A stretch of DNA of 64,000 nt from NCBI RefSeq assembly GCF_018138085.1, contig NZ_CP073105.1, positions 3,596,001-3,660,000 of the forward strand, read 5' to 3'. This document shows, one piece after another, positions 1 to 9,417 of this stretch; position 1 is the stretch's first letter; each line of letters begins with the position of its first letter. The translations under genes were made by a program, and so were the position numbers. Source of the stretch: Stutzerimonas stutzeri. GTDB taxonomy: Bacteria > Pseudomonadota > Gammaproteobacteria > Pseudomonadales > Pseudomonadaceae. The notes under the pieces were generated by a model that was not told the DNA's origin, searched no databases, and saw only the letters and a program-made list of their open reading frames with translations.

Positions 1-52
1 CCATGATCCAGCTCAGCATGGACAGCCCTTTTTGCGAACGAGCGAAACTCAT
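1..52 (-). CDS. DUF4845 family membrane protein, N-terminal fragment (runs off window)
   Basis: Only the first 17 codons lie in the window. Read on the minus strand from an ATG at 52-50 they give MSFARSQKGLSMLSWIM, a short basic, Ser-rich start followed by the beginning of a hydrophobic stretch. A purine-rich AGAGGTCG sits just before the ATG. In Pseudomonas the gene after lepB and before rnc (PA0769 in P. aeruginosa) encodes a small DUF4845 inner-membrane protein whose N-terminus looks like this. The identity therefore comes from position plus the N-terminal pattern; the function of the family is not established. It is the third gene of the lepA-lepB transcription unit, 89 bp after the lepB stop. 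Confidence 0.6.
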   Translation of the reverse strand, partial: MSFARSQKGLSMLSWIM

Positions 53-128
53 GTCGACCTCTATGTCGTACGACACCCACGGATCGGGGCAACTCAAATA
101 TAGCGAGCCGGACCGGAGGAACCGGGCC

Positions 129-153
129 CTGATTCACAGACTCAGTGAATCAG
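129..153 (-). other. Hairpin across the lepB stop codon
   Basis: CTGATTCAC and GTGAATCAG form a perfect 9-bp stem around a 7-nt loop. The stem includes the last lepB codons and its TGA. No T-tract follows, so this is more likely an mRNA-end or processing structure between lepB and the next gene than an intrinsic terminator. Confidence 0.4.
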
Positions 154-996
154 CCCGACTCGGGAAAAATTCGGCAGGTTGCTGAACTTGGGATCCGGCC
201 AGCTCATCCATACGGCAAACGCCTTGCCGACGATGTTGCGATCAGGAACCATCCCGGCAAGCTCGGCCGGAATCGCCGGATCGTGCCAGTAGCGGCTGTC
301 GTTGGAGTTATCGCGATTGTCGCCCATCATGAAGTAATGGCCGGCGGGCACGTGCCATTCACGATTGGGCTCGACCCGATAGCGTCCCATCTCCTTGCGG
401 ATCAGGTGCTCCACCTCGCCCAGCTTCTCGCGGTACAGCTTGGCACTGCCCAGGCTTCCCGGCTCTTCGCCGATCAGCATCTCGGCAACGGGGTTGCCGT
501 TGATGCTCAGGTGCTTGTCGCTGCTGTAGCGAATCACGTCACCTGGCAGCCCGATGACGCGCTTGATGTAATTGATGTTCGGGTCGCTTGGATAGCGAAA
601 CACCATGACATCGCCACGCTGCGGATCGCTGACATCGATGACCTTGGTATCGACGACCGGCAAACGGATGCCGTAGGCAAACTTGTTCACCAGAATGAAG
701 TCGCCGACTTCGAGCGTTGGAATCATCGATCCCGAAGGAATCTGAAAGGGCTCGATCAGAAACGACCGCAGGACCAGCACGATCGCCAATACTGGAAAGA
801 ACGATTTGCCGTACTCGATCAGCACCGGCTCCTTGTTCAAGGCATCGAGCGTCGATTGGTCCGGCTCGCCGGTCCGCCCTTCGTAATTCGCTATCGCAGC
901 CCGACGACGCGGCGCGAAGAACACCAGGTCGAGCAGTGAAAGGAAGCCGCAGACCGCAACGGCAATCACCAGCAACAGCGGAAAATTGATCGACAT
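142..996 (-). CDS. lepB: Signal peptidase I
   Basis: This is the membrane-bound leader peptidase that removes signal peptides from exported proteins on the periplasmic face of the inner membrane. At 284 aa it has the usual family length. Two N-terminal hydrophobic segments (about residues 5-27 and 67-80) precede the catalytic region. The catalytic serine is Ser90 in the SGSM motif and the general-base lysine is Lys145 in YIKRVIG. The GDNRDNS-type box is also present (about residue 225). The ATG overlaps the lepA stop (TGATG), so the two genes are translationally coupled. The lepA-lepB order is conserved in proteobacteria. Confidence 0.97.
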   Translation of the reverse strand: MSINFPLLLVIAVAVCGFLSLLDLVFFAPRRRAAIANYEGRTGEPDQSTLDALNKEPVLIEYGKSFFPVLAIVLVLRSFLIEPFQIPSGSMIPTLEVGDFILVNKFAYGIRLPVVDTKVIDVSDPQRGDVMVFRYPSDPNINYIKRVIGLPGDVIRYSSDKHLSINGNPVAEMLIGEEPGSLGSAKLYREKLGEVEHLIRKEMGRYRVEPNREWHVPAGHYFMMGDNRDNSNDSRYWHDPAIPAELAGMVPDRNIVGKAFAVWMSWPDPKFSNLPNFSRVGLIH

Positions 997-2795
997 CAGC
1001 TATCTACCTTCAGCACTGCGAGGAAAGCTTCCTGCGGTATCTCAACGTTACCGACCTGCTTCATCCGCTTCTTACCGGCCTTCTGCTTTTCCAGCAGCTT
1101 GCGCTTGCGGCTCACGTCACCGCCGTAGCACTTGGCCAGAACGTTCTTGCGCAACGCCTTGACAGTGCTTCGCGCAACGATCTGACCGCCCAGCGCGGCC
1201 TGGATCGCGACGTCGAACATCTGCCGAGGAATCAGCTCTTTCATCTTCTCGACCAGAATGCGGCCTTTATAGTGGGCGTTATCCCGGTGCACGATGAGCG
1301 CCAAGGCATCGACCTTGTCGCCGTTGATCAGGATGTCGAGACGAGTCAGGTTAGCCGACTGGAAACACTCGAAGCTGTAATCCAGCGAGGCATAGCCGCG
1401 ACTGACCGACTTCAGGCGGTCGAAGAAATCCAGTACCACTTCGCTCATGGGCAGGTCATAGCGCACCTGAACCTGCGTGCCGAGGAATTGCAGATCCCGC
1501 TGAACGCCGCGCTTCTCGATACACAGGGTGATCACGCTGCCCAGATGCTCCTGCGGCACCAGAATATTGGCGCGCACGATGGGCTCGCGCATGTCCTCGA
1601 TCGACGACAGGTCCGGCAGCTTGGACGGGCTGTCGACGTAAATGACCTCGCCGTTCTTCAGCGCCAGCTCGTAAACCACGGTCGGTGCGGTGGTGATCAG
1701 GTCCAGATCGTACTCACGCTCGAGTCGCTCCTGGATGATCTCCATGTGCAACATGCCGAGAAAGCCGATACGGAAACCAAAGCCCAGGGCATCGGAACTC
1801 TCGGGTTCGTACTGCAGCGCGGCGTCATTCAGCGTCAGCTTCTGCAAGGCCTCGCGGAAATCTTCGAAATCATCGGAGCTGACCGGAAACAGGCCCGCAT
1901 AAACCTGCGGCTTGACGCGCTTGAAGCCGGGCAGCATCTCGACGTCGGGGGTGTTGGCGAGCGTCAGGGTGTCGCCCACAGGCGCACCGTGAATATCCTT
2001 GATCCCCGCGATGATGAAGCCGACTTCGCCGGCCTTCAGGTCTGCCGTGGTGGTGTGTTTAGGATTGAACACACCGACGCTATCGACCTGGTGCATCTTG
2101 CCAGTGGACTTGACCAGTACCTTGTCGCCCTTCTTGATCCGACCATGACGCACCCGTACCAGCGAGACGACCCCGAGGTAGTTGTCGAACCAGGAATCGA
2201 TGATCAGCGCTTGCAACGGTGCGTCTATTTCACCGGTTGGCGGCGGAATGACCTGAACCAGGCGCTCGAGCACCTCGTCCACGCCCATGCCGCTCTTCGC
2301 ACTGCAGGCAACGGCGTCGGTCGCATCGATACCGATGATATGTTCGATTTCGCCCTTGACCTTGTCGGGGTCGGCCTGGGGAAGGTCCATCTTGTTCAAC
2401 ACGGGCATCACTTCCAGCCCCTGCTCGATGGCCGTGTAGCAGTTGGCAACCGACTGCGCTTCGACGCCCTGCCCCGCATCGACCACCAGCAGCGCACCCT
2501 CACATGCCGCGAGCGAACGGCTCACTTCATAGGTGAAATCGACGTGGCCGGGCGTATCGATGAAGTTCAGCTGATAGGTTTTGCCGTCTCGCGCCTTGTA
2601 ATACAGCGTGACGCTGTGCGCCTTGATGGTGATGCCTCGCTCGCGTTCGAGATCCATCGAATCGAGCACCTGGGCGTTCATCTCACGCTCGGTCAGGCCA
2701 CCACACATCTGGATGAAGCGATCAGCCAGGGTCGACTTGCCATGATCGATATGCGCGATGATGGAAAAATTGCGGATATGACTCAGGTCGCTCAC
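996..2795 (-). CDS. lepA: Elongation factor 4 (ribosome back-translocase)
   Basis: LepA is a translational GTPase that acts on stalled or mis-translocated ribosomes and influences initiation. The 599-aa product starts [20 protein letters not shown] and carries the P-loop AHIDHGKST, the DTPGH G3 motif and the NKMD G4 motif. The LepA-specific C-terminal domain ends in the basic [16 protein letters not shown] stretch. I place the start at the GTG at 2795-2793, because homologues begin exactly at this SDLSHIRN sequence. A longer reading from 2879 adds 28 residues with no family similarity. It lies downstream of mucD but is separated from it by a strong terminator, so it probably has its own promoter in 2796-2927. 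Confidence 0.96.
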   Translation of the reverse strand: MSDLSHIRNFSIIAHIDHGKSTLADRFIQMCGGLTEREMNAQVLDSMDLERERGITIKAHSVTLYYKARDGKTYQLNFIDTPGHVDFTYEVSRSLAACEGALLVVDAGQGVEAQSVANCYTAIEQGLEVMPVLNKMDLPQADPDKVKGEIEHIIGIDATDAVACSAKSGMGVDEVLERLVQVIPPPTGEIDAPLQALIIDSWFDNYLGVVSLVRVRHGRIKKGDKVLVKSTGKMHQVDSVGVFNPKHTTTADLKAGEVGFIIAGIKDIHGAPVGDTLTLANTPDVEMLPGFKRVKPQVYAGLFPVSSDDFEDFREALQKLTLNDAALQYEPESSDALGFGFRIGFLGMLHMEIIQERLEREYDLDLITTAPTVVYELALKNGEVIYVDSPSKLPDLSSIEDMREPIVRANILVPQEHLGSVITLCIEKRGVQRDLQFLGTQVQVRYDLPMSEVVLDFFDRLKSVSRGYASLDYSFECFQSANLTRLDILINGDKVDALALIVHRDNAHYKGRILVEKMKELIPRQMFDVAIQAALGGQIVARSTVKALRKNVLAKCYGGDVSRKRKLLEKQKAGKKRMKQVGNVEIPQEAFLAVLKVDS

Positions 2796-2927
2796 AACTA
2801 AAACACTCGAATACGCCGCGGGCCGATTGCCCGCCGAAAATAGCCGCAAAGTGTACCTGATAGGTCTAATCAGCGCCACGCCAGACCCCGCAACCGGTTT
2901 CCACCCCTCTGAAAATGATGATCAGGC

Positions 2928-2954
2928 AATAAAAAAGCGGCCCGCAGGCCGCTT
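2928..2954 (-). terminator. Intrinsic terminator after mucD
   Basis: On the minus strand AAAGCGGCC-TGCG-GGCCGCTTT is followed by TTTATTG: a 9-bp GC-rich stem with a tetraloop and a T-tract, 18 bp after the mucD stop. It closes the algU-mucABCD operon and separates it from lepA. Confidence 0.9.
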
Positions 2955-2971
2955 TGAATTGCCGATTCCGC

Positions 2972-4384
2972 CTATTCGGCGAGCTTGAAGGTAATGAAAC
3001 TCGCACGCCCCTGCCGCAATACCCGCATGGAGACCGACCGATTCTTGGGCAACTGCTCTGCGACGCGTGCAAACGTCGAAACCGAGTCAATTGCCTGGTT
3101 ATTCAAGTGAGTGATGACGTCACCCGGGCGCAAGCCGATCATTGCCGCCGGCCCGCTCGATACTTCGGTAATCACCACCCCACCCGGCAGGTCGAGGCTG
3201 CGCTTCTGCTCGGCAGTCAGCTCCGATACCTTCACACCAAGCCTGTTGTTGCTCTTCTCGGCGTTGCGCTCGGCTGCCGCGGCCTCCTCGCCCTCGTCCG
3301 GCAGAGCCCCGATCTGAACGGTGAGCGTTTCACGCTCGCCATCTCGGACGATTTCCAGCTTGGCCTTGGTGTTCGGCTTGATGGCGCCAATCAGATGCGG
3401 CAGGTCAGCCGACATATCGATCGCATGGCCGTCGACGCTGAGAATGACATCACCGACTCGCAAACCGCCCTTGGCTGCCGGACCACCGTCCATCACTTGT
3501 GCCACCAGCGCACCAGCCGGGCGCTCGAGCCCGAACGACTCAGCCAGATCCCGATTCACCTCTTGGATAGCGACGCCCAGCCAACCTCGACTGACCTTAC
3601 CCTCGGTGCGCAACTGATCGGCGACATCCATCGCGACGTCGATCGGGATGGCGAAGGAAAGCCCCATGAAACCACCCGACCGGGTGAATATCTGCGAGTT
3701 GATACCGATCACCTCGCCTTGGAGATTGAACAGCGGCCCACCGGAATTACCCGGATTGATCGCAACGTCGGTTTGGATGAAAGGGACATAGCTCTCGCTG
3801 GGTAAATTTCTGCCCGTGGCGCTGACGATGCCGGCCGTCACCGTGTGATCGAATCCAAACGGCGAGCCGATCGCGAGCACCCATTCACCGACTTTCAGCG
3901 CGCTGGAGTCGCCCAGGCGCACCGTTGGCAGGCCGGTCGCCTCGATCTTGAGCAGAGCCACATCGGTACGAGGATCAGCCCCGACAAGCGTTGCCTCCAG
4001 CTCGCTCCGATCGGGCAAGCGAACGATGATTTCATCTGCATCGGCGACCACGTGATTGTTGGTCAGCACATAACCGTCAGCGGCGATGATGAATCCAGAG
4101 CCCAGCGACTGCGCGTCAGGCTGCTGCCCTTCAGGCGGGGCCGGAAAGCTGTGTCCGAAGAACTCACGAAAGATGGGCGGCAAGCCCTCGAGATCAGGCA
4201 TCTGCGCGGCCGCGCCACGGGCCTGCACGTGCTGCTTGGTGCTGATGTTGACTACCGCCGGCGAAGCGCTTTCCACCAGCGGGGTGAAGTCCGGCAGTTG
4301 CGCATTGGCCAGCGCAGCCTGCCCAAGACAAAACAATGCAACGAGAAAGGCGAAGCAGCTATTCCGTGAAACCCTCAAGATCAC
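2972..4384 (-). CDS. mucD: Periplasmic serine protease MucD (DegP/HtrA family)
   Basis: HtrA-type periplasmic protease and chaperone that degrades misfolded envelope proteins. In Pseudomonas it is a negative regulator of AlgU activity and alginate production. An N-terminal signal sequence ends near ALANAQ. The trypsin-like domain has the catalytic triad His (TNNHVVADAD), Asp (DPRTDVALL) and Ser (NPGNSGGP). Two PDZ domains follow, with GLRPGDVITHLN in the second. About 470 aa, against 474 in P. aeruginosa. The reading drawn starts at GTG 4384, but a TTG at 4378 has a better-placed GGGAG and is equally likely. Either start lies inside the end of mucC, so the genes are coupled. Confidence 0.95.
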   Translation of the reverse strand: MILRVSRNSCFAFLVALFCLGQAALANAQLPDFTPLVESASPAVVNISTKQHVQARGAAAQMPDLEGLPPIFREFFGHSFPAPPEGQQPDAQSLGSGFIIAADGYVLTNNHVVADADEIIVRLPDRSELEATLVGADPRTDVALLKIEATGLPTVRLGDSSALKVGEWVLAIGSPFGFDHTVTAGIVSATGRNLPSESYVPFIQTDVAINPGNSGGPLFNLQGEVIGINSQIFTRSGGFMGLSFAIPIDVAMDVADQLRTEGKVSRGWLGVAIQEVNRDLAESFGLERPAGALVAQVMDGGPAAKGGLRVGDVILSVDGHAIDMSADLPHLIGAIKPNTKAKLEIVRDGERETLTVQIGALPDEGEEAAAAERNAEKSNNRLGVKVSELTAEQKRSLDLPGGVVITEVSSGPAAMIGLRPGDVITHLNNQAIDSVSTFARVAEQLPKNRSVSMRVLRQGRASFITFKLAE

Positions 4385-4865
4385 TCTCCCTTGTCAGAAT
4401 CGTATTGGCCTGACCACGACCGGCCGCTCCCACCAGCACGGGTCGCAGCACGACCGGTTGCAGCGCCGGGTCGCACGCCGTTTGCTGACTACGCTTGCGT
4501 ACCGCCAGCCATGACAGCACAAAGCCACTAATGCCGGCGAGCATGACGTACGGCTCGCTGGCGCCGAGCTCCGAGGCCAGGAGCGACGAGGCAAACAATG
4601 CAATCAGTGGGAAGAGATAAACAAGGAGGGCCCCACGCAGCAACACGCTTTCACGGATGCCTATGACGACCGAGTCGCCTACGCTCAGGTGGCAGTCGGA
4701 TAGAGCCCGTATCAGTCCGCGCCGTTCACGGACACCGAGCCTGTCCATCAACCCCTGACCGCAGCCGTTTCTGGCCGAACAACCAGAGCAGGTGCTGCTG
4801 CGCCGAGTCTCGACCCAAACCGCACCAGCCTCTACGGCAACTACCCGCCCCGGTTCTTCGATCAT
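4359..4865 (-). CDS. mucC: RseC/MucC family envelope-stress regulator
   Basis: Inner-membrane protein of the RseC family, 168 aa. The N-terminal soluble part carries a cysteine cluster (CSGCSARNGCGQG, about residues 23-35), typical of RseC proteins. Two hydrophobic segments follow at about residues 75-95 and 100-118, and then a hydrophilic tail. RseC relatives help regulate sigma-E and the SoxR-reducing Rsx/Rnf complex. MucC has only a mild effect on alginate in P. aeruginosa. The ATG overlaps the mucB stop by 4 bp (ATGA) and the gene end overlaps the mucD start. Confidence 0.9.
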   Translation of the reverse strand: MIEEPGRVVAVEAGAVWVETRRSSTCSGCSARNGCGQGLMDRLGVRERRGLIRALSDCHLSVGDSVVIGIRESVLLRGALLVYLFPLIALFASSLLASELGASEPYVMLAGISGFVLSWLAVRKRSQQTACDPALQPVVLRPVLVGAAGRGQANTILTRESDLEGFTE

Positions 4866-5806
4866 CGCGAAGCCTGTTCAGCTCCAGCGCGCATGGACAA
4901 TGCAATTCGCTCGGCGGTCCCTAACGGAATTTCACCCACCACGGTGACCATCACGTCGCCGCCCGCTGTGGAAATACGCTTGGATACCGCGACTGTCGGC
5001 CCCATTTGACTGCGCGCATCCTCGACGACCGCGCCATGCAGCGGCTCGAGAAACACCGAGAAGCGGGCAAGCCCATCGCCATAGGAAAGCCAGGTCACTT
5101 TTTCATCAGAAGCCGGGCTGGGACGAACGTTCGAGTCAAGCAGCTGGAACCCATCCGGCAGCCAGTCAGAACGCCACTTCGGAGGCGTCGAGGACTCTTC
5201 CGCAGCCAGAGAGACGGGCTTGCAGTCCGAGCCGGCACGGACATCGGCAGGCCCGATGGTGTCAGGCAAGAATTGCGTGAACTGAAAGCGCTCGAGTAAC
5301 TGGCCGTTCTCGTCGAGCAAAAGTGATTTGAGCGGTAGCGCCGTCTCTCGGTCCAGATGCAGCTCGAAGCCGTAACGGTGCTGGTCTTTCGGCCTGATCG
5401 ACAACGCTACGGTTGACCGCCCCGCAACGCGGGACTCGCCGATAACCTGGAAGTTGTACCACCTGGACAACGCCTCCGGCTCCAAGGGTTGCTGCCGCCA
5501 TGGCTTGCCGTCGCGAACCTGCGACGCCATATCCTCGCTGGCGCACTGGACCTTGCCATCGACCAGCGAAACCTCGACAGCAGGACCGTCCAGCTGCAAG
5601 AGCCGCTCGTGCAGTTGGTCACCCTCTACGAGTTGCCAGACCGCATGACTGGAAAAGCTACCATTGCGTTCGTAGACGAATGTGCCCTGGTAACTCTGCT
5701 TCTTCTCGGCCGCCGCAAGTCGTTGCATCCAAGTATCGGCATCAGCAGCGAAGGCCGGCATAGATAGCCAGCCTCCGAGCACCACACACAGCGGTATTAC
5801 ACGCAT
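4862..5806 (-). CDS. mucB: Periplasmic sigma-factor regulator MucB (RseB family)
   Basis: RseB-type periplasmic protein that binds the MucA periplasmic domain and shields it from proteolysis, keeping AlgU inactive; it is thought to sense lipid or LPS signals. 314 aa, against 316 in P. aeruginosa. It has a cleavable signal peptide ending SMPAFA-ADADTW. The large MucB/RseB N-terminal domain (about residues 24-200) carries the YQGTFVYERNG motif, and a smaller C-terminal domain follows. It starts 8 bp after the mucA stop. Confidence 0.95.
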   Translation of the reverse strand: MRVIPLCVVLGGWLSMPAFAADADTWMQRLAAAEKKQSYQGTFVYERNGSFSSHAVWQLVEGDQLHERLLQLDGPAVEVSLVDGKVQCASEDMASQVRDGKPWRQQPLEPEALSRWYNFQVIGESRVAGRSTVALSIRPKDQHRYGFELHLDRETALPLKSLLLDENGQLLERFQFTQFLPDTIGPADVRAGSDCKPVSLAAEESSTPPKWRSDWLPDGFQLLDSNVRPSPASDEKVTWLSYGDGLARFSVFLEPLHGAVVEDARSQMGPTVAVSKRISTAGGDVMVTVVGEIPLGTAERIALSMRAGAEQASR

Positions 5807-5814
5807 GTTCTTCC

Positions 5815-6414
5815 TTAACGATCTTCCATGCTGGCAGCGCGCGCATAAGGCAACGCACCTTCAGAGCCGCTACCAAACGCGGCCTGTTGCGCATGCTGGC
5901 GAACATACGTCGGCAGCCGCTTTTCGTGCCAGCCTTCGGTAGAAGCCTGCGCACCTGTCGCTTGCGCGTCAGACGGGCCCGCGTCTTCGCTATAACCAGC
6001 CAGGACCGCTGGACCTTGATTGGCCTGCGGTACCGCGATACTGGGTTGCGCCGCTTGCTGCGCGATCTGCGGGCCAGCCACATCGCTTTGATTGTACAAG
6101 CGTACGCCGGCCAGCACAGCAACGGTGACCGATGCCGCAACGGCGAGCCGACCCAGGTTGCCCCAGGCAAACCGCTGCGGCTTGGCCATCGTAATGGCTG
6201 GCTCATCCGCCAGAGCCGCCGAGACCGCCGAAGCGATATCCAGGCGAGGCTCGATCAGCTCTTTGTGCATGGCGGCACGAGCGATCTGATAACGCGACCA
6301 GGTCGATCGCATGTCGGTGTCGCCGTCTGCGGCGAGTACTCGACGTAATTCCAACTCGTCCGCTTCGTTATCCATCACCGCGGACAGCGATTCATGCAGG
6401 GCTTCACGACTCAT
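5815..6414 (-). CDS. mucA: Anti-sigma factor MucA
   Basis: Transmembrane anti-sigma factor that holds AlgU at the inner membrane; regulated proteolysis (AlgW, MucP, ClpXP) releases AlgU. 199 aa, against 194 in P. aeruginosa. The cytoplasmic AlgU-binding domain begins SREALHESLSAVMDNEADE. A single transmembrane helix lies near residues 85-105, followed by a periplasmic tail. The start is ATG 6414, preceded by GAGAGGAACC; longer readings upstream are not MucA-like. The frame is intact, without the frameshifts seen in mucoid isolates, so the strain is predicted to be non-mucoid at this locus. Confidence 0.95.
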   Translation of the reverse strand: MSREALHESLSAVMDNEADELELRRVLAADGDTDMRSTWSRYQIARAAMHKELIEPRLDIASAVSAALADEPAITMAKPQRFAWGNLGRLAVAASVTVAVLAGVRLYNQSDVAGPQIAQQAAQPSIAVPQANQGPAVLAGYSEDAGPSDAQATGAQASTEGWHEKRLPTYVRQHAQQAAFGSGSEGALPYARAASMEDR

Positions 6415-6445
6415 GGCGGTTCCTCTCTTGGCTGTCGCCGCTGTC

Positions 6446-7027
6446 TCAGGATTCATGCAACAGGGGTTGCAATGCTTTATCGATGGCTTCCCGCGCCCGG
6501 AATATCCGTGAGCGGACCGTACCCACCGGACACTGCATGACGTTTGCAATGTCTTCATAACTAAGACCATCAAATTCACGCAGTGTTAGAGCCGTGCGCA
6601 AATCTTCTGGAAGTTGTTGGATAGTTCTATGAACTGTGTCTTCAATTTCATCCCTGAGCAGCGCGCGCTCCGGCGACTCGATGTCCTTGAGGGCGTGATC
6701 CCCTTCGTAGAACTCGGCATCTTCAGAACTGACATCGCTGTCTGGTGGCCGTCTCCCTCTGGCCACCAAATGATTTTTCGCCGTATTGATGGCGATGCGG
6801 TACAGCCAGGTATAAAAGGCACTGTCTCCGCGAAAGTTAGCAAGCGCGCGGTAGGCTTTGATAAAGGCTTCCTGCGCAACGTCCTGAGCCTCGTGAGAAT
6901 CATGTACGAAGCGCACGATCAACCCAAGAATCTTGTGCTGATATTTCAGAACTAACAGATCAAAAGCCCGCTTGTCTCCCCGCTGCACCCGCTCGACCAG
7001 TTGCTGGTCCTGCTCCTGGGTTAGCAT
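6446..7027 (-). CDS. algU: Extracytoplasmic-function sigma factor AlgU (RpoE/AlgT, sigma-22)
   Basis: ECF sigma factor driving the envelope-stress and alginate regulon, 193 aa and nearly identical to what I remember of P. aeruginosa AlgU from MLTQEQDQQLVERVQRGDKR onward. Region 2 includes YTWLYRIAINTAKN. Region 4 has the helix-turn-helix LSYEDIANVMQCPVGTVRSR. The start is ATG 7027, with GGAGGAG 7 nt upstream; the in-frame GTG at 7033 lies inside that Shine-Dalgarno. It is the first gene of the algU-mucABCD operon, with two AlgU-type promoters upstream, so it is probably autoregulated. Confidence 0.97.
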   Translation of the reverse strand: MLTQEQDQQLVERVQRGDKRAFDLLVLKYQHKILGLIVRFVHDSHEAQDVAQEAFIKAYRALANFRGDSAFYTWLYRIAINTAKNHLVARGRRPPDSDVSSEDAEFYEGDHALKDIESPERALLRDEIEDTVHRTIQQLPEDLRTALTLREFDGLSYEDIANVMQCPVGTVRSRIFRAREAIDKALQPLLHES

Positions 7028-7086
7028 AAACACTCCTCCATGACCTGGAAGGAATGCTGCGCTCGCCTGCGAGCTGACCTGCCAGA

Positions 7087-7113
7087 ATAGACCCGGGCTT
7101 TACACAAAAGTTC
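7087..7113 (-). promoter_or_regulatory. Proximal AlgU-dependent promoter of algU
   Basis: On the minus strand GAACTT (7113-7108) is followed after exactly 16 nt by TCTAT (7091-7087). The known AlgU/RpoE consensus is GAACTT-N16/17-TCtgA. It would give a leader of roughly 50 nt before the algU ATG at 7027. Confidence 0.75.
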
Positions 7114-7266
7114 TCCCCCTTCAAGCAAGCTTTCCTGCAACACACCTGACGGCATTAGCGAGCAACGCATCGAAACGGATCGTCTCGACGACGCACTCCT
7201 GGTATCTACAGCAAAATCCAGCCGCCCACCGATCGATGGCCAGCTGGCTGGCTTCCACAACTGTCT

Positions 7267-7293
7267 ATAGAGACAGGCCTGCAAGAAAAGTTC
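7267..7293 (-). promoter_or_regulatory. Distal AlgU-dependent promoter of algU
   Basis: A second GAACTT (7293-7288), again 16 nt from a TCTAT (7271-7267), lies 180 bp upstream of the first with the same spacing and the same -10. Two AlgU-dependent promoters (P1 and P3) are known for P. aeruginosa algU; this pair is the likely counterpart. Confidence 0.7.
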
Positions 7294-7379
7294 CAAAGCA
7301 GCAACCACATAAACGCGGGCCGCTATTTTGCAGGTGGGCGCGCCTATATACTAGCGCCCGCCTCACTGTGAGATTCGAA

Positions 7380-8993
7380 ATGAGCCGACATTATCAATAC
7401 GACGTGCTAGTCATCGGCAGCGGTGCCGCCGGCTTGACGCTTGCTCTCAACCTACCGGCCACGCTTCGCGTGGCAGTGCTGAGCAAGGGCGACCTGGCCA
7501 ACGGCTCGACGTATTGGGCCCAAGGCGGCGTGGCAGCGGTGCTGGATGATACGGACACGGTCGAGTCCCATGTCGCCGACACACTCGTCGCCGGCGGTGG
7601 GCTGTGCAGGGAGGACGCCGTTCGCTTCACCGTCGAGCGCAGCCGTGAGGCTATCCATTGGCTGATCGAACAAGGCGTACCTTTCACCCGCGACGATGCC
7701 GACCGCGAAGACGGCAGTTTCGAATACCACCTCACTCGCGAGGGCGGCCACAGCCACAGGCGCATCATTCATGCGGCCGATGCCACTGGCGCGGCTATTT
7801 TCAACACCCTGCTGGGACGCACTCAGGGCCGGGACAACATCGATCTGCTGCACCAGCGCGTCGCCGTCGACCTGATAACCGAACGCAAGCTGGGCCTGAA
7901 CGGCAAGCGCTGCCTTGGCGCCTATGTGCTGGACCGGGAAACCGGCGAAGTAGACACTTTCCAGGCGAAATTCGTCGTATTGGCGACAGGCGGCGCGGCA
8001 AAGGTCTACCTGTACACCAGCAACCCGGACGGCGCATGCGGAGACGGCATTGCAATGGCCTGGCGTGCCGGATGCCGAGTCGGCAACCTAGAATTCAACC
8101 AGTTCCACCCCACCTGTCTTTACCATCCCAAGGCCAAGAGCTTCCTGATCACCGAAGCATTACGCGGTGAAGGCGCGGTGCTCAAGCTGCCCAGCGGCGA
8201 ACGCTTCATGCCGCGCTTCGATCCCAGAGCCGAGCTGGCTCCGCGCGACATCGTGGCCCGAGCGATCGACCACGAAATGAAGCGACTGGGCGTGGACTGC
8301 GTGTATCTGGACATCAGTCACAAACCTGCCGATTTCATCAAGGCGCACTTTCCGACCGTCTATGAACGCTGCCTGGAATTCGGCATCGACATCACGCGCG
8401 AACCCATTCCCGTGGTGCCCGCAGCGCACTATACGTGCGGCGGCGTGGTGGTCGACCAGACCGGCAGGACCGACGTGCCCGGACTCTACGCGATCGGCGA
8501 AACCAGTTTTACCGGGCTGCACGGGGCCAACCGCATGGCCAGCAACTCACTGCTGGAGTGCTTCGTCTATGCGCAGTCCGCCGCCCAGGACATGCTGCGA
8601 GAACTGCCGTCCATCACGCCAACCGGTCAGCTGCCGATCTGGGATGCCAGCCAGGTCACCGATTCGGATGAAGACGTCATCATCGCCCACAACTGGGACG
8701 AGCTTCGGCGGTTCATGTGGGACTATGTCGGGATCGTCCGGACCAACAAGCGCCTGGTGCGCGCGCAGCACCGGGTACGCCTGTTGCTCGCGGAAATTGA
8801 CGAGTTCTATAGCAATTACAGGGTCAGTCGCGACCTGATCGAGTTGCGCAACCTGGCGACCGTGGCGGATTTGATGATCCGCTCGGCGATGCAGCGCAAA
8901 GAAAGCCGGGGCCTGCATTTCACCCTGGATTACCCCGAGCAGCTGCCGCAAGCGACGGATACTATTCTGGTTCCGCCCACCTACGGCGGCTGA
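7380..8993 (+). CDS. nadB: L-aspartate oxidase
   Basis: FAD-dependent oxidation of L-aspartate to iminoaspartate, the first step of de novo NAD synthesis. 537 aa, close to the Pseudomonas length. The N-terminal FAD-binding motif is [13 protein letters not shown]. The substrate/FAD regions [23 protein letters not shown] and HYTCGGV are present, as is [20 protein letters not shown]. The C-terminal helical domain is complete. The start is ATG 7380, where homologues begin ([14 protein letters not shown]). Its 3' end overlaps the convergent ygfX by 32 bp. It is divergent from algU, as in P. aeruginosa. Confidence 0.97.
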   Translation: MSRHYQYDVLVIGSGAAGLTLALNLPATLRVAVLSKGDLANGSTYWAQGGVAAVLDDTDTVESHVADTLVAGGGLCREDAVRFTVERSREAIHWLIEQGVPFTRDDADREDGSFEYHLTREGGHSHRRIIHAADATGAAIFNTLLGRTQGRDNIDLLHQRVAVDLITERKLGLNGKRCLGAYVLDRETGEVDTFQAKFVVLATGGAAKVYLYTSNPDGACGDGIAMAWRAGCRVGNLEFNQFHPTCLYHPKAKSFLITEALRGEGAVLKLPSGERFMPRFDPRAELAPRDIVARAIDHEMKRLGVDCVYLDISHKPADFIKAHFPTVYERCLEFGIDITREPIPVVPAAHYTCGGVVVDQTGRTDVPGLYAIGETSFTGLHGANRMASNSLLECFVYAQSAAQDMLRELPSITPTGQLPIWDASQVTDSDEDVIIAHNWDELRRFMWDYVGIVRTNKRLVRAQHRVRLLLAEIDEFYSNYRVSRDLIELRNLATVADLMIRSAMQRKESRGLHFTLDYPEQLPQATDTILVPPTYGG

Positions 8994-9417
8994 ATTTCAG
9001 CCTGAGGCGAAGGCGCCGATGCTCATCAGGCGGCATTGCCCCACGTGGAATGCACAGGCCACGCACGAACCAGCCGCCTTGAACCCTGAAGCGCAGGATC
9101 ACGAAGAGTGGCAGCGCCAGGCTGTCAGGCCGCAACTGGACGGGCTGCCAACCGGCACTACGACTCCAGAGCGCCCAGCCTTGCTGATCGTGGCGAAGGC
9201 CAAGCCAGGCGGTGTCGCGACTCAGCAGAATGCGCGACGGAATCACCCAGGCGGCGTGCAACAGGCACAACGACAAGCCAAGTACCTGCAGCCAAAACGG
9301 AACTGGCAGCATGAGAAGCGTGACGACGGGCAAAACCAATACCGCCAGATAAAGTGCCAGTAACAGGCCAGAGGCTTGCCAGCGGCACTCGAACAGCTGG
9401 CTACTTGGGCTGGACAC
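8962..9417 (-). CDS. ygfX: YgfX family membrane protein
   Basis: 151 aa with two adjacent hydrophobic helices near residues 15-60 and a soluble C-terminal part containing [21 protein letters not shown], the YgfX/CptA pattern. In E. coli YgfX was described as a membrane toxin affecting MreB and FtsZ with SdhE (YgfY/CptB) as partner, but that toxin-antitoxin reading is disputed. The start is a GTG (9417-9415) inside the end of sdhE, with no clear Shine-Dalgarno, so translation is probably coupled to sdhE. The 3' end runs 32 bp into convergent nadB. Confidence 0.85.
   Translation of the reverse strand: MSSPSSQLFECRWQASGLLLALYLAVLVLPVVTLLMLPVPFWLQVLGLSLCLLHAAWVIPSRILLSRDTAWLGLRHDQQGWALWSRSAGWQPVQLRPDSLALPLFVILRFRVQGGWFVRGLCIPRGAMPPDEHRRLRLRLKFSRRRWAEPE

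Larger units (their letters stand above)
7028..7379. other. Divergent intergenic region, algU / nadB
   Basis: This 352-bp gap contains no plausible gene. It holds two AlgU-type promoter elements pointing to algU (7087-7113 and 7267-7293). Just ahead of nadB, an AT-rich TATATACTAG stretch at 7345-7354 is a likely -10 region, but I could not pair it with a good -35. Confidence 0.6.

Noticed and set aside
2866..3090. 74-codon frame between lepA and mucD
   Set aside because: Spans the mucD terminator and its 3' end in another frame; Arg/Ser/Cys-rich, with no homologue pattern.
5815..6579. 254-residue version of MucA
   Set aside because: The first 55 residues overlap algU out of frame; the family start and Shine-Dalgarno are at 6414.
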